Part shown: piece by piece, positions 38,973-46,470 of the stretch
Layout of the letters: each line of letters begins with the position of its first letter
Numbering within the stretch: position 1 is the stretch's first letter
Assembly (NCBI RefSeq): GCF_034424625.1
Contig: NZ_CP139976.1
Span: 3,906,001 to 3,970,000, forward strand
DNA: 64,000 nt
Direction of reading: 5' to 3'
Origin: Janthinobacterium lividum
GTDB taxonomy: Bacteria; Pseudomonadota; Gammaproteobacteria; Burkholderiales; Burkholderiaceae_D
The notes under the pieces: model-generated
What the model saw: the letters and a program-made list of their open reading frames with translations, nothing else
What the model was told of the DNA's origin: nothing
Database searches by the model: none
Position numbers and translations under genes: made by a program

Positions 38973-39210
38973 TAAGGTTATATTGACTAGCAGAATGTTG
39001 CTGTAATACCCCTGTCACACCCATGCGTCACGCTAGCGCACGCTTGTGACGCTTTGCTACGATATTTTTTTCCCGCAGACGCCGCATTTCTGCGAGAATC
39101 CCGTTCTTATTTTTTTTCTGCGGCTGCCGGGTTGCACTACCGCCTGACCGTCGCGCCCTAGTCCGCCCCTTCACATATGTCAGGGGCGGCTTGCTTTTTT
39201 GGAGACATGC
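38973..39210 (+). promoter_or_regulatory. leader region of the decarboxylase gene, possible attenuator
   Basis: 238 bases between folA and the decarboxylase. In order it contains an inverted pair GCGTCAC (39025-39031)/GTGACGC (39046-39052), a CGCAGA/TCTGCG hairpin near 39077-39097 followed by a T-rich run, and the terminator-like hairpin at 39163-39200. A possible mini-ORF of eight codons (39023-39049, MRHASARL) holds two Arg but has no ribosome site. The promoter of the decarboxylase must lie here, upstream of the last hairpin. Confidence 0.5.
39163..39200 (+). terminator. intrinsic terminator-like hairpin directly upstream of the decarboxylase ribosome site
   Basis: CCGCCCCT (39163-39170) pairs with AGGGGCGG (39182-39189) around an 11-base loop, followed by CTTGCTTTTTT. 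The ribosome site GGAG begins at the next base and the ATG is at 39211. There is no room for a promoter between hairpin and gene, so transcription must pass through it. This suggests regulated attenuation. Confidence 0.65.
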
Positions 39211-41469
39211 ATGAAATTTCGTTTCCCTATCGTCATCATTGACGAGGATTTCCGTTCTGAAAATACGTCCGGCCTGGGCATTCGCGCCCTTGCCGCCGCA
39301 ATGGAAAAAGAAGGCATGGAAGTGCTGGGCGTGACCAGCTACGGCGATTTGTCGCAATTTGCCCAGCAACAATCGCGCGCGTCAGCCTTCGTGCTGTCGA
39401 TCGACGATGAAGAATTCGGCGCCGGTTCCATTGAGGAAACCGATCACGCCTTGAAATCGCTGCGCGCCTTTGTCGAGGAAATCCGCTACAAGAACGCCGA
39501 TATCCCTATTTATCTGTATGGCGAAACGCGCACCTCGCGCCATATCCCCAACGATATCCTGCGCGAACTGCATGGTTTCATCCACATGTTCGAAGATACG
39601 CCGGAATTCGTCGCGCGCCACATCATCCGCGAAGCGAAATCCTACCTGGACGGCCTGTCGCCGCCATTCTTCCGCGCACTGGTGCACTACGCCAACGACG
39701 GTTCCTACTCATGGCACTGCCCCGGCCACTCGGGCGGCGTGGCCTTCCTGAAGTCGCCGATCGGCCAGATGTTCCACCAGTTCTTCGGTGAAAACATGCT
39801 GCGCGCCGACGTCTGCAACGCCGTCGAGGAACTGGGCCAGCTGCTCGACCATACGGGCCCTGTCGCCGCGTCCGAACGCAATGCCGCGCGCATCTTCAAT
39901 GCCGACCATTGCTATTTCGTCACCAACGGTACCTCGACCTCGAACAAGATGGTGTGGCATTCGACCGTGGCGCCAGGCGACATCGTCGTCGTCGACCGCA
40001 ACTGCCACAAGTCGATCTTGCACTCGATCATCATGTGCGGCGCGATTCCCGTATTCCTGATGCCGACGCGCAACCACCTGGGCATCATCGGCCCTATCCC
40101 GCTGCATGAGTTCACGCCGGAAAGCATTGCCCGCAAGATCGAGGCCAATCCGTTCGCGCGCGAAGCGAAGAACAAGAAACCGCGCATCCTGACCATCACG
40201 CAATCGACTTACGATGGCGTGATCTACAACGTGGAAACCCTGCGCGAAATGCTGGACGGCAAGATCGACACCCTGCACTTCGATGAAGCGTGGCTGCCGC
40301 ACGCCACCTTCCACGATTTCTACAAGAATATGCACGCCATCGGCAAGGATCGTCCGCGCGCCAAGGAATCGATGATCTTCTCGACCCAGTCCACGCACAA
40401 ATTGCTGGCCGGCCTGTCGCAGGCCTCGCAAATCCTCGTGCGCGAATCGGACACGGTCAAGCTGGACCAGGACGCCTTCAACGAGGCTTACCTGATGCAC
40501 ACATCGACCTCGCCGCAGTATTCCATCATCGCCTCGTGCGACGTGGCCGCGGCCATGATGGAAGCGCCGGGCGGCACGGCCCTGGTGGAAGAGTCGATCA
40601 TGGAAGCGCTCGATTTCCGCCGCGCCATGAAGAAGATCGACCAGGAGTGGGGCCAGGACTGGTGGTTCCAGGTATGGGGTCCGGCCAGCTTCAACGACGA
40701 AGGCATGGGCCAGCAGGAAGACTGGATGATACGCGCCGAGGATGACTGGCACGGCTTCGGCGACCTCGCTCCCGGCTTCAACATGCTCGACCCGATCAAG
40801 GCGACCATCGTCAACCCGGGCCTGTCGCTGGACGGCCAGTTCGGCGACACGGGCATCCCCGCGTCCATCGTCACCAAATACCTGGCCGAGCACGGCGTCA
40901 TCATTGAAAAATGCGGCCTGTACTCGTTCTTCATCATGTTTACCATCGGCATTACCAAGGGCCGCTGGAATACCCTGCTGACCGCCTTGCAACAGTTCAA
41001 GGATGACTACGACAAGAACCAGCCGATGTGGCGCATCCTGCCGGAATTTGCGGCGGCCAACCCACGCTACGAAAAAATGGGCTTGCGCGACCTGTGCCAG
41101 CAGATCCATGATTTCTACAAGGCCTACGACGTGGCCCGTTTGACGACGGAAATGTATCTGTCGGACATGATCCCGGCCATGAAGCCGTCGGACGCCTTCG
41201 CCAAGATGGCGCACCGCGAAATCGAGCGCGTGGCCATCGACGAACTGGAAGGCCGCATCACGTCCATCCTGCTGACGCCGTATCCACCGGGTATTCCGCT
41301 GTTGATCCCGGGCGAGCGCTTCAACAAGACCATCGTCGACTACCTGCGCTTCGCACGCGACTTCAACGAGCGCTTCCCCGGCTTCGAGACGGATGTGCAT
41401 GGTCTCGTGAAACGCGAAGTCGATGGCAAGCGCGGCTACTTCGTCGATTGCGTCAAACTGGATGATTAA
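39211..41469 (+). CDS. Arg/Lys/Orn decarboxylase (PLP, fold type I, with wing domain)
   Basis: 752 residues of the inducible basic amino acid decarboxylase family. A flavodoxin-like wing domain (residues 1-130) precedes the PLP domain, where WHCPGHSGG-type (SWHCPGHSGGVAFLKS), FDEAWLPHATFH and the PLP lysine K397 in STQSTHKLLAGLSQ are found. Length and order favour arginine decarboxylase (AdiA-like), but lysine or ornithine activity cannot be excluded. The reaction consumes a proton and yields a polyamine precursor, giving acid resistance. ATG 39211 has GGAG six bases upstream. No antiporter is adjacent. A terminator-like hairpin lies immediately before the ribosome site. Confidence 0.92.
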   Translation: MKFRFPIVIIDEDFRSENTSGLGIRALAAAMEKEGMEVLGVTSYGDLSQFAQQQSRASAFVLSIDDEEFGAGSIEETDHALKSLRAFVEEIRYKNADIPIYLYGETRTSRHIPNDILRELHGFIHMFEDTPEFVARHIIREAKSYLDGLSPPFFRALVHYANDGSYSWHCPGHSGGVAFLKSPIGQMFHQFFGENMLRADVCNAVEELGQLLDHTGPVAASERNAARIFNADHCYFVTNGTSTSNKMVWHSTVAPGDIVVVDRNCHKSILHSIIMCGAIPVFLMPTRNHLGIIGPIPLHEFTPESIARKIEANPFAREAKNKKPRILTITQSTYDGVIYNVETLREMLDGKIDTLHFDEAWLPHATFHDFYKNMHAIGKDRPRAKESMIFSTQSTHKLLAGLSQASQILVRESDTVKLDQDAFNEAYLMHTSTSPQYSIIASCDVAAAMMEAPGGTALVEESIMEALDFRRAMKKIDQEWGQDWWFQVWGPASFNDEGMGQQEDWMIRAEDDWHGFGDLAPGFNMLDPIKATIVNPGLSLDGQFGDTGIPASIVTKYLAEHGVIIEKCGLYSFFIMFTIGITKGRWNTLLTALQQFKDDYDKNQPMWRILPEFAAANPRYEKMGLRDLCQQIHDFYKAYDVARLTTEMYLSDMIPAMKPSDAFAKMAHREIERVAIDELEGRITSILLTPYPPGIPLLIPGERFNKTIVDYLRFARDFNERFPGFETDVHGLVKREVDGKRGYFVDCVKLDD

Positions 41470-41470
41470 T

Positions 41471-41590
41471 GACGGCACATCCAATCTACTGCGCGGCGCG
41501 CTTTGCGGCCGGCGATGCTCACCGTACTGGAGTACGGTTGCGCTTCTCGGCCACAAATCACTGCCGCTCGCGACGATTGGATGAACCGTC
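41471..41590. repeat. long inverted-repeat element 2 (120 bp)
   Basis: The ends GACGGCACATCCAATC (41471-41486) and GATTGGATGAACCGTC (41575-41590) are inverted copies matching at 14 of 16 positions. In the middle, ACCGTACT/AGTACGGT (41521-41538) forms a perfect 8-bp hairpin. It begins two bases after the decarboxylase stop and precedes the terminator at 41644, so it is transcribed with that gene. Read on the minus strand, its core AGTACGGTGAG resembles AGTACGGCGAG of element 1. Confidence 0.65.
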
Positions 41591-41643
41591 GTGACGTTCG
41601 TTAAAAACGGTTAATTCTGACGTTTGTTGAACGCCATTCATTC

Positions 41644-41669
41644 ACGCCACCTTTCAGGTGGCGTTTTTC
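41644..41669 (+). terminator. intrinsic terminator of the decarboxylase gene
   Basis: ACGCCACC, loop TTTCA, GGTGGCGT, then TTTT. It lies 175 bases after the decarboxylase stop, beyond inverted-repeat element 2, and before the sigma-54 activator gene. Confidence 0.85.
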
Positions 41670-41762
41670 ATTTCAGGCCAGCGCGCACGCTTGCGCCAGA
41701 TCAAACGGTTGGGGTATCGGGCTTCTAAGATGGGCGACTCGTGCCCTCGTGATGGCTGGCAT

Positions 41763-43151
41763 ATGACGCTCAAGGTGTGGCTGGAAATCATGCAGCAGGC
41801 GGCGGCTGGCAGTGGCGCCTTGCTGATGACGGCCTTGAAGCAGGCTCAGGTAACTGTAGCCCGGCGGCACGATGGCGAGGAAGACGGCGCGGGCATCGTG
41901 CTGTTTGCCGAGACCGATAAGGCGCTGCTGCAAGCGCTGCCGGCGCTGTGCGGCCATGCCCGCGTGCTGGCCATTGCCGCCTGCGGCCGCCCTCCCAGCT
42001 GCGCGCAACAGCGGGCCCTGATGGCGGCAGGCGCGCTCGATGTGCTGCTGTGGCCTGGCTGCACCGTCGATGCGGGCCAGGTGCTGGCGCGCCTGCAGCG
42101 CTGGCAGGCCGTGGCGCAGATACTGGCATCCAGCGCCGTGCGCCAGCATCTGGTGGGCGACAGCGCGGCCTGGACCGCCTTGCTGCACCAGGTAGTGGAA
42201 ATGGCCGCCTTCAGCCAGGCGTCGATGCTGATCACGGGCGAGACGGGCACGGGCAAGGATTTACTGGCGCAACTGATCCACCGCCTCGGCAACTGCAGAG
42301 GCGACTTCACCATCCTCGACTGCACCACCCTGTCGCCGGAACTGGCCGGCAGCGAACTGTTCGGCCATGAACGGGGCGCTTTTACGGGCGCGGCGGCTGC
42401 GCGCGACGGCGCTTTTGCCCTGGCCGACGGCGGCGTGCTCTTCCTCGATGAGGTGGGCGAACTGCCGCTGCTCCTGCAAGCGCAGCTGCTGCGCGCCATC
42501 CAGGAGCGCAAATACAAGCGCGTGGGCGGCAATACCTGGCAGCCGACGCAATTCAGGCTCGTCTGCGCCACCAACCGCGAACTGGAAGGCGAGGTGGCGC
42601 GCGGCGCATTCCGCGCCGACCTGTATTACCGCATCGCCGGCTGGCGCTGCCAGATACCGCCCTTGCGCGAACGCCAGGACGACATCCTGCCGCTGGCCCG
42701 CCATTTCCTCGCTGAACTGGCCCAGCAGCCGCCGCCCCCGCTGGACGCCGCCGTGCGCGAATACCTGCTGCTGCGCGACTATCCGGGCAATGTGCGCGAA
42801 CTGCGCCAGACCGTCACGCACATCTGGCACCGCCATTGCGGCCCCGGCCCCATCACCATCGGCGCCCTGCCCCCGGAAGAACGGCTGCTGGCGCCGCACT
42901 GGCCCGACCAGCACTTCGAAGCGGCCGTGCGGCGGGCACTGGCCCAGGGCTGCACGCTGTCGCACATCACGCGCTGCGCCACCGACACGGCCATCCGCCT
43001 CGTGCTGGCCGATGAGCGCGGCAACAACCAGCGCGCCGCCGCCCGCCTTGGGGTGACCGACCGCGCCCTGCAGCTACGCCGCAAGGCGGCCGCTTGCGCG
43101 ACGCAAGCCGAAACTGCCGCTACGATTGCGATTCCGCCGGCCGCGCCTTGA
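41763..43151 (+). CDS. sigma-54-dependent transcriptional activator
   Basis: 462 residues. The first 120 resemble a receiver-like domain that lacks a clear phosphoacceptor Asp. The AAA+ domain has Walker A GETGTGKD (159-166), the sigma-54 contact loop GAFTGA (205-210), Walker B VLFLDE and the arginine region FRADLYYRI. A Fis-like helix-turn-helix ends the protein (NNQRAAARLGVTDRALQLRR). I use ATG 41763; ATG 41730 is an alternative. It is tail-to-tail, six bases apart, with the eight-gene minus-strand cluster, whose promoter region has a sigma-54 match. Likely it activates that cluster; this is inference from position. Confidence 0.92.
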   Translation: MTLKVWLEIMQQAAAGSGALLMTALKQAQVTVARRHDGEEDGAGIVLFAETDKALLQALPALCGHARVLAIAACGRPPSCAQQRALMAAGALDVLLWPGCTVDAGQVLARLQRWQAVAQILASSAVRQHLVGDSAAWTALLHQVVEMAAFSQASMLITGETGTGKDLLAQLIHRLGNCRGDFTILDCTTLSPELAGSELFGHERGAFTGAAAARDGAFALADGGVLFLDEVGELPLLLQAQLLRAIQERKYKRVGGNTWQPTQFRLVCATNRELEGEVARGAFRADLYYRIAGWRCQIPPLRERQDDILPLARHFLAELAQQPPPPLDAAVREYLLLRDYPGNVRELRQTVTHIWHRHCGPGPITIGALPPEERLLAPHWPDQHFEAAVRRALAQGCTLSHITRCATDTAIRLVLADERGNNQRAAARLGVTDRALQLRRKAAACATQAETAATIAIPPAAP

Positions 43152-43157
43152 TCTGCC

Positions 43158-43886
43158 TCAAGCCAGCCGCGCCAGCCGCAAAAAATTGCCGCCCGTGATC
43201 AGCGCCATATCCCGCGGCGGCAAGCCCAGCAACTGAATCTTGTGCAATTCCAGCCCCGGATGCAGCCAGGGACCATCGGAACCGAATAAGACCTTGTGCG
43301 GTCCCGCGCGGCGCACGGCCTGCTGCAGCAAGTCGAAACGCCGCACGCCCGAGCTATCCGTATGGATGTTGCGGTGGCGCACCAGATGGTCGATCAGCGC
43401 CAGCTGCGCGGCCCAGTCGTCGCCGAAGCTTCCCAGGTGCGGCAGGATGAAATCGACGTCGGGATACTGCTGCGCCAGCAGCTCGGCCACAGCCACCTCG
43501 CCGGCCGGGTCGTACAGCACGGGCAAGCCGAAGAAACGGGCCGCCTCGCACACTTCGCCGCTGATGCGCGCGTCCAAGCGGTGCGCCTTGACGCCGACAA
43601 AGCCGTACCGCTCGACGGCCGTGCGCACCAGGTCCATGATGCGGCCCCGGTCGCGCCGCGCATGCACGAAGGCAAAGCCGTAGAAACGCTGTGGATCGGA
43701 CGACACCAGGCGCGCCACGCCATGGTTGGCGATGGCGTAATCGGAATGGAAGGTGGCGAACAGCACGCTGCGGGCGATGCCGGCCGCCTGCGCGCGGCGC
43801 AGGTAGGCTTGCAGCGGCGCATCGCTGTCCCACGGCCCGCTCAAGCCGTCGCCCGGTCCCGCATGGCAGTGGCAATCGATGATCAT
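43158..43886 (-). CDS. amidohydrolase-family (amidohydrolase 2) metal-dependent hydrolase
   Basis: 242 residues forming a short TIM-barrel hydrolase. The metal motif HxH is at the N-terminus (MIIDCHCHAGPG), with VGVKAHRLD, FILPHLGSFGDDW and the late FGSDGPWLHPG giving the other ligands. The family includes TatD-like and decarboxylating amidohydrolases; substrate unknown. It is the last gene of the eight-gene cluster, nine bases after the third small Gly/Ala-rich paralogue, and stops six bases from the sigma-54 activator gene. Confidence 0.85.
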   Translation of the reverse strand: MIIDCHCHAGPGDGLSGPWDSDAPLQAYLRRAQAAGIARSVLFATFHSDYAIANHGVARLVSSDPQRFYGFAFVHARRDRGRIMDLVRTAVERYGFVGVKAHRLDARISGEVCEAARFFGLPVLYDPAGEVAVAELLAQQYPDVDFILPHLGSFGDDWAAQLALIDHLVRHRNIHTDSSGVRRFDLLQQAVRRAGPHKVLFGSDGPWLHPGLELHKIQLLGLPPRDMALITGGNFLRLARLA

Positions 43887-43895
43887 CTTGTCGCG

Positions 43896-44546
43896 CTATT
43901 GCCAGTCGCCCATGACGACGATGCGGTTGCCGCGCCGGCGCCAGCGCCCGCTCTCCTCCTCGCCCTGCGGCGCGGCCGAACGAAAATGCGGCAGTTGCTG
44001 ATGCAGGGCCCGCGTCAGCGCGCTTTCCACGGCACGCGCGCTGCCGTCGCCGTCGGCAGCCAGGCGTGCCGCCTGCCCCGCGATGCGCACGAAGCGGCGC
44101 GCCAGCTCCAGTTCGCGGTCGGCCGGCGCCTCGGCTTCCATTTCCAGTTCCAGCGCGTTGCTGGCGGCGCGCCCCAGGGCCGAGCCGAGCGCCGTGCCCA
44201 CGCCCGGTATCGGGATCATCGAGCCCAGCGCGCCGCCGACAAAGGGCAAGGCCGTCTTGGCCACGGCCTTCAAGGCGCCACCCAAAGGCTTGGCCACCTT
44301 GGCAATGGTCGAGCCCACCTTCTTGACACCCTTCCACACGCTCTTGAAGACATTGCCGAGAAACTGTTCCAGTTCCGCTTCGCTGGACACTTCCAGCAAT
44401 TCCATGGCCAGCTGCAGTTCTTCCTCTTCGCTGAAGACGGCCGGCGCGCGGCCCTTGCCGGACCAGTCCTGGCCGAACTCCAGCACTTCAAACGCAGCGC
44501 CGGCCCGCTGCCGGCATTGCGCGCATTCGCATTCGAGTTGGTGCAT
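43896..44546 (-). CDS. small Gly/Ala-rich protein, paralogue 3 of the cluster
   Basis: 216 residues; unrecognised but clearly the sister of the 242- and 188-residue proteins of the same cluster. In order: an ECECAQC cysteine group (residues 5-11), an AFEVLEFGQDWSGKG motif, the helix ELLEVSSEAELEQFLGN, a cationic amphipathic then glycine-rich stretch (FKSVWKGVKKVGSTIAKVAK onward, about 65-125) reminiscent of membrane-active peptides, an acidic segment with RRFVRIAGQAARLA, and a closing GRWRRRGNRIVVMGD. No Sec signal. The start is ATG 44546 with AAGGAGAA; an upstream ATG lacks this. Function unknown. Confidence 0.85.
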   Translation of the reverse strand: MHQLECECAQCRQRAGAAFEVLEFGQDWSGKGRAPAVFSEEEELQLAMELLEVSSEAELEQFLGNVFKSVWKGVKKVGSTIAKVAKPLGGALKAVAKTALPFVGGALGSMIPIPGVGTALGSALGRAASNALELEMEAEAPADRELELARRFVRIAGQAARLAADGDGSARAVESALTRALHQQLPHFRSAAPQGEEESGRWRRRGNRIVVMGDWQ

Positions 44547-44580
44547 GATGTTCTCCTTCGCAGTCGTCAAAGCGCTGTCG

Positions 44581-45420
44581 TCAGCCCCACATTTCACCCA
44601 GTACGGCCAGTTCCAGTTCGCGCCGCTGGTTCGTCAGCACGCCGCGCTGGTTGGCAAACATGTCGTCGTGGATGCGCTGTTCGATCCGGCGCCGCTGCAC
44701 CGCCGAGGACAGGGGCGCCACATACACCTGGTGCGCGCTCACGTCGACGGCCAACATCTGGCCGCACAGCCGGTGCTGCAGCAAACGCCGGTGCAGATCG
44801 TCCGTCTGGCCGCTGTAGGCACGGCGCCTTCCACCCGCATCGAACTCGATGACGTACAGGCCCGGCCCCCGGCCATTCGCGTCGCGCAAGGCGTCGGCGA
44901 GCGTCCCCAGCGCCTGGTAGCGCAGGGCGGCCGCTTCCGGCACCCGGCCCATGGTGCCAGCCAGGGTGGGCGGGACTTCGCCCTGCTGCTGGTCATCGTC
45001 CTGCCCCTGATCCTGGCCCTGGTCCGTATCCATTCCCTGGTCCGGCCCCTGCTGGTCGCCAAAGGCCGGCTCCGCCACAGGATAAGCCGCCGGATAAATG
45101 GTCGGGTAGATGGGCGCATAGCCGCCCCAGCCCCGGTAGCGCGGCGGCAGGTAGGGCATGGGCTGGGGAGCAAAGCGGGGCAGACGGCGGCCCTGCCCCT
45201 GGTAGCGCGGCGGCGCGGGACGGCGCGCGCCTCGCAGCGGCGGCCTTGCACGCAGGCCGCCTCGCCCGCCGCCAGGACGCATGCGCTCTTCCTCCCATTC
45301 CCCCTCTTCCTCCCCTTGCCACTCCTGCGACCACTCTTGCGACCACTCTTGCGACCATTCCTGTTCGCCGGCCGCCCCTGGCTGCCCCGCAAAGGGCAGT
45401 ATTTCAAACGCTTCGTTCAT
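44581..45420 (-). CDS. GIY-YIG-type domain protein with low-complexity N-terminal half
   Basis: 279 residues. The N-terminus AFEILPFAGQ resembles the FE...FGQ motif of the small paralogues. Four EWSQ-type tandem repeats (residues 21-34, from a 12-bp DNA repeat) follow, then an Arg/Pro/Gly/Tyr-rich region and an Asp/Gln tract up to about 150. The C-terminal 110 residues have the GIY-YIG nuclease order: GLY 187-189, AYSG 201-204, R211, E247, N264. A nuclease role is possible but unproven. AGGAGG precedes ATG 45420. It overlaps the end of the PLP enzyme gene by 17 bases. Confidence 0.78.
   Translation of the reverse strand: MNEAFEILPFAGQPGAAGEQEWSQEWSQEWSQEWQGEEEGEWEEERMRPGGGRGGLRARPPLRGARRPAPPRYQGQGRRLPRFAPQPMPYLPPRYRGWGGYAPIYPTIYPAAYPVAEPAFGDQQGPDQGMDTDQGQDQGQDDDQQQGEVPPTLAGTMGRVPEAAALRYQALGTLADALRDANGRGPGLYVIEFDAGGRRRAYSGQTDDLHRRLLQHRLCGQMLAVDVSAHQVYVAPLSSAVQRRRIEQRIHDDMFANQRGVLTNQRRELELAVLGEMWG
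45321..45362. repeat. 12-bp tandem repeat encoding EWSQ units
   Basis: Units ACTCCTGCGACC, ACTCTTGCGACC, ACTCTTGCGACC and a diverged ATTCCTG run head to tail inside the GIY-YIG protein gene. Copies two and three are identical, suggesting recent slippage. Copy number could vary between strains without breaking the frame. Confidence 0.85.
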
Positions 45421-46450
45421 ATCGCCTCCTGATGTGATGTTCAAGCAAGCCCATCGCCTGCTCCAGTTGCTGCGGCGTCTGGTCGGCCCGCAGCAAGAAA
45501 GTCAGCGCGCCGGGACCGTCTCCCGCTTGCGCCAGCGCCAGCACGCCCGCTGCGCGCAAGGCTTGCCGCAAATGGGCGCGGCCGGGCAAACGCTGCACGG
45601 GAAAGCTGCCACCGCGGCAGGCAATGCCGGCCGCCGCCATCCCCGCACTCCATTGCGCCACCCTGTCCGCCAGCCTGGCGCGCAGGGCGTCGCCATGGCG
45701 GGCATTGAGCGCCAGCGCGCGCCGCGCCGCCGCCAGCACGGCTGCCGAAGGCGGGCTGGCATGCACGCGCGTCTGGCTGTGCGCCGCGAAGCGCCGCAGC
45801 AGCTTGCGGCTGCCGGCCAGCACGGCCAGCGGCACGCCAAATCCCTTGGCCAGCGAGGCGCCGACGATCACGTGGCCGCCGCCCTTGTCGTAGCCGCCCG
45901 GCAAGCCATGCAGCCGCGCCGAGCCGCCACCGTCCGTGCCCGCCACGCCCAGCACCTGCGTATCGTCCAGCAGCAGGTAACCGCCTCCCTGGCATGCGAG
46001 GGCCGCATAGCCGGCCAGCGGCAAGACCTGTTCGCTGCCCGGCACATAGCCATCGGCCAGGATCAGGGGGCGCCGCCCTTGCCTGCCCCAGGCCGCCGCC
46101 AGTTGCCGCAATGCCGCCATCTCGCCGCTGGGAAACACTTGCTGCGGCAAGCCCAGCGCCTGCGCCCGCTCGGCGCCCCAGCGCGCGATGGCGTAGCTGC
46201 CGCCATCGACGAGGATCACCAGGCGCTCGCCAGCCAGCATGCCGAACAGGTCCCAGAACAGGTGCAAGGTCGACGGCAGCACACAGGCCGCCTCGCAGCC
46301 TTGCAGCGCAGCCAGGCTTGCTGCCAGGGCCTGCGCGCCGGGCGGCTCCTGCAGCGCGGCCGGCTGGCCCAGGCTCAAGCTGCTCCACGGCGCCAGCGCG
46401 GCCGCCGGATGGCGCATGCCCAGGTAGAGGGCGCTGGTAAAGTCGAGCAT
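45404..46450 (-). CDS. oxoamine-synthase-like PLP enzyme (AONS/KBL type)
   Basis: 348 residues of aminotransferase fold type I, closest in look to 8-amino-7-oxononanoate synthase and relatives. The PLP lysine is K202 in GASLAKGFG; the cofactor Asp is in LLLDDTQVLG (162-168), where the family's usual DDAH reads DDTQ. It is some 40 residues shorter than typical family members, mainly at the N-terminus. The family condenses an amino acid with an acyl-CoA; the changed His and short front mean the reaction here is uncertain. It is the fifth gene of the cluster, 20 bases after the 724-residue protein gene. Confidence 0.75.
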   Translation of the reverse strand: MLDFTSALYLGMRHPAAALAPWSSLSLGQPAALQEPPGAQALAASLAALQGCEAACVLPSTLHLFWDLFGMLAGERLVILVDGGSYAIARWGAERAQALGLPQQVFPSGEMAALRQLAAAWGRQGRRPLILADGYVPGSEQVLPLAGYAALACQGGGYLLLDDTQVLGVAGTDGGGSARLHGLPGGYDKGGGHVIVGASLAKGFGVPLAVLAGSRKLLRRFAAHSQTRVHASPPSAAVLAAARRALALNARHGDALRARLADRVAQWSAGMAAAGIACRGGSFPVQRLPGRAHLRQALRAAGVLALAQAGDGPGALTFLLRADQTPQQLEQAMGLLEHHIRRRYERSV

Positions 46451-46470
46451 GCACGCGCCCCGCCCCCGCC

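Noticed and set aside
39023..39049. Eight-codon mini-ORF as a leader peptide for attenuation
   Set aside because: Two Arg codons are suggestive, but there is no ribosome site and the ORF is far from the terminator hairpin, so it is mentioned only as a possibility within the leader.
39709..41556. 615-codon minus-strand frame opposite the decarboxylase gene
   Set aside because: It is an antisense shadow; the plus strand has the complete decarboxylase with its PLP site.
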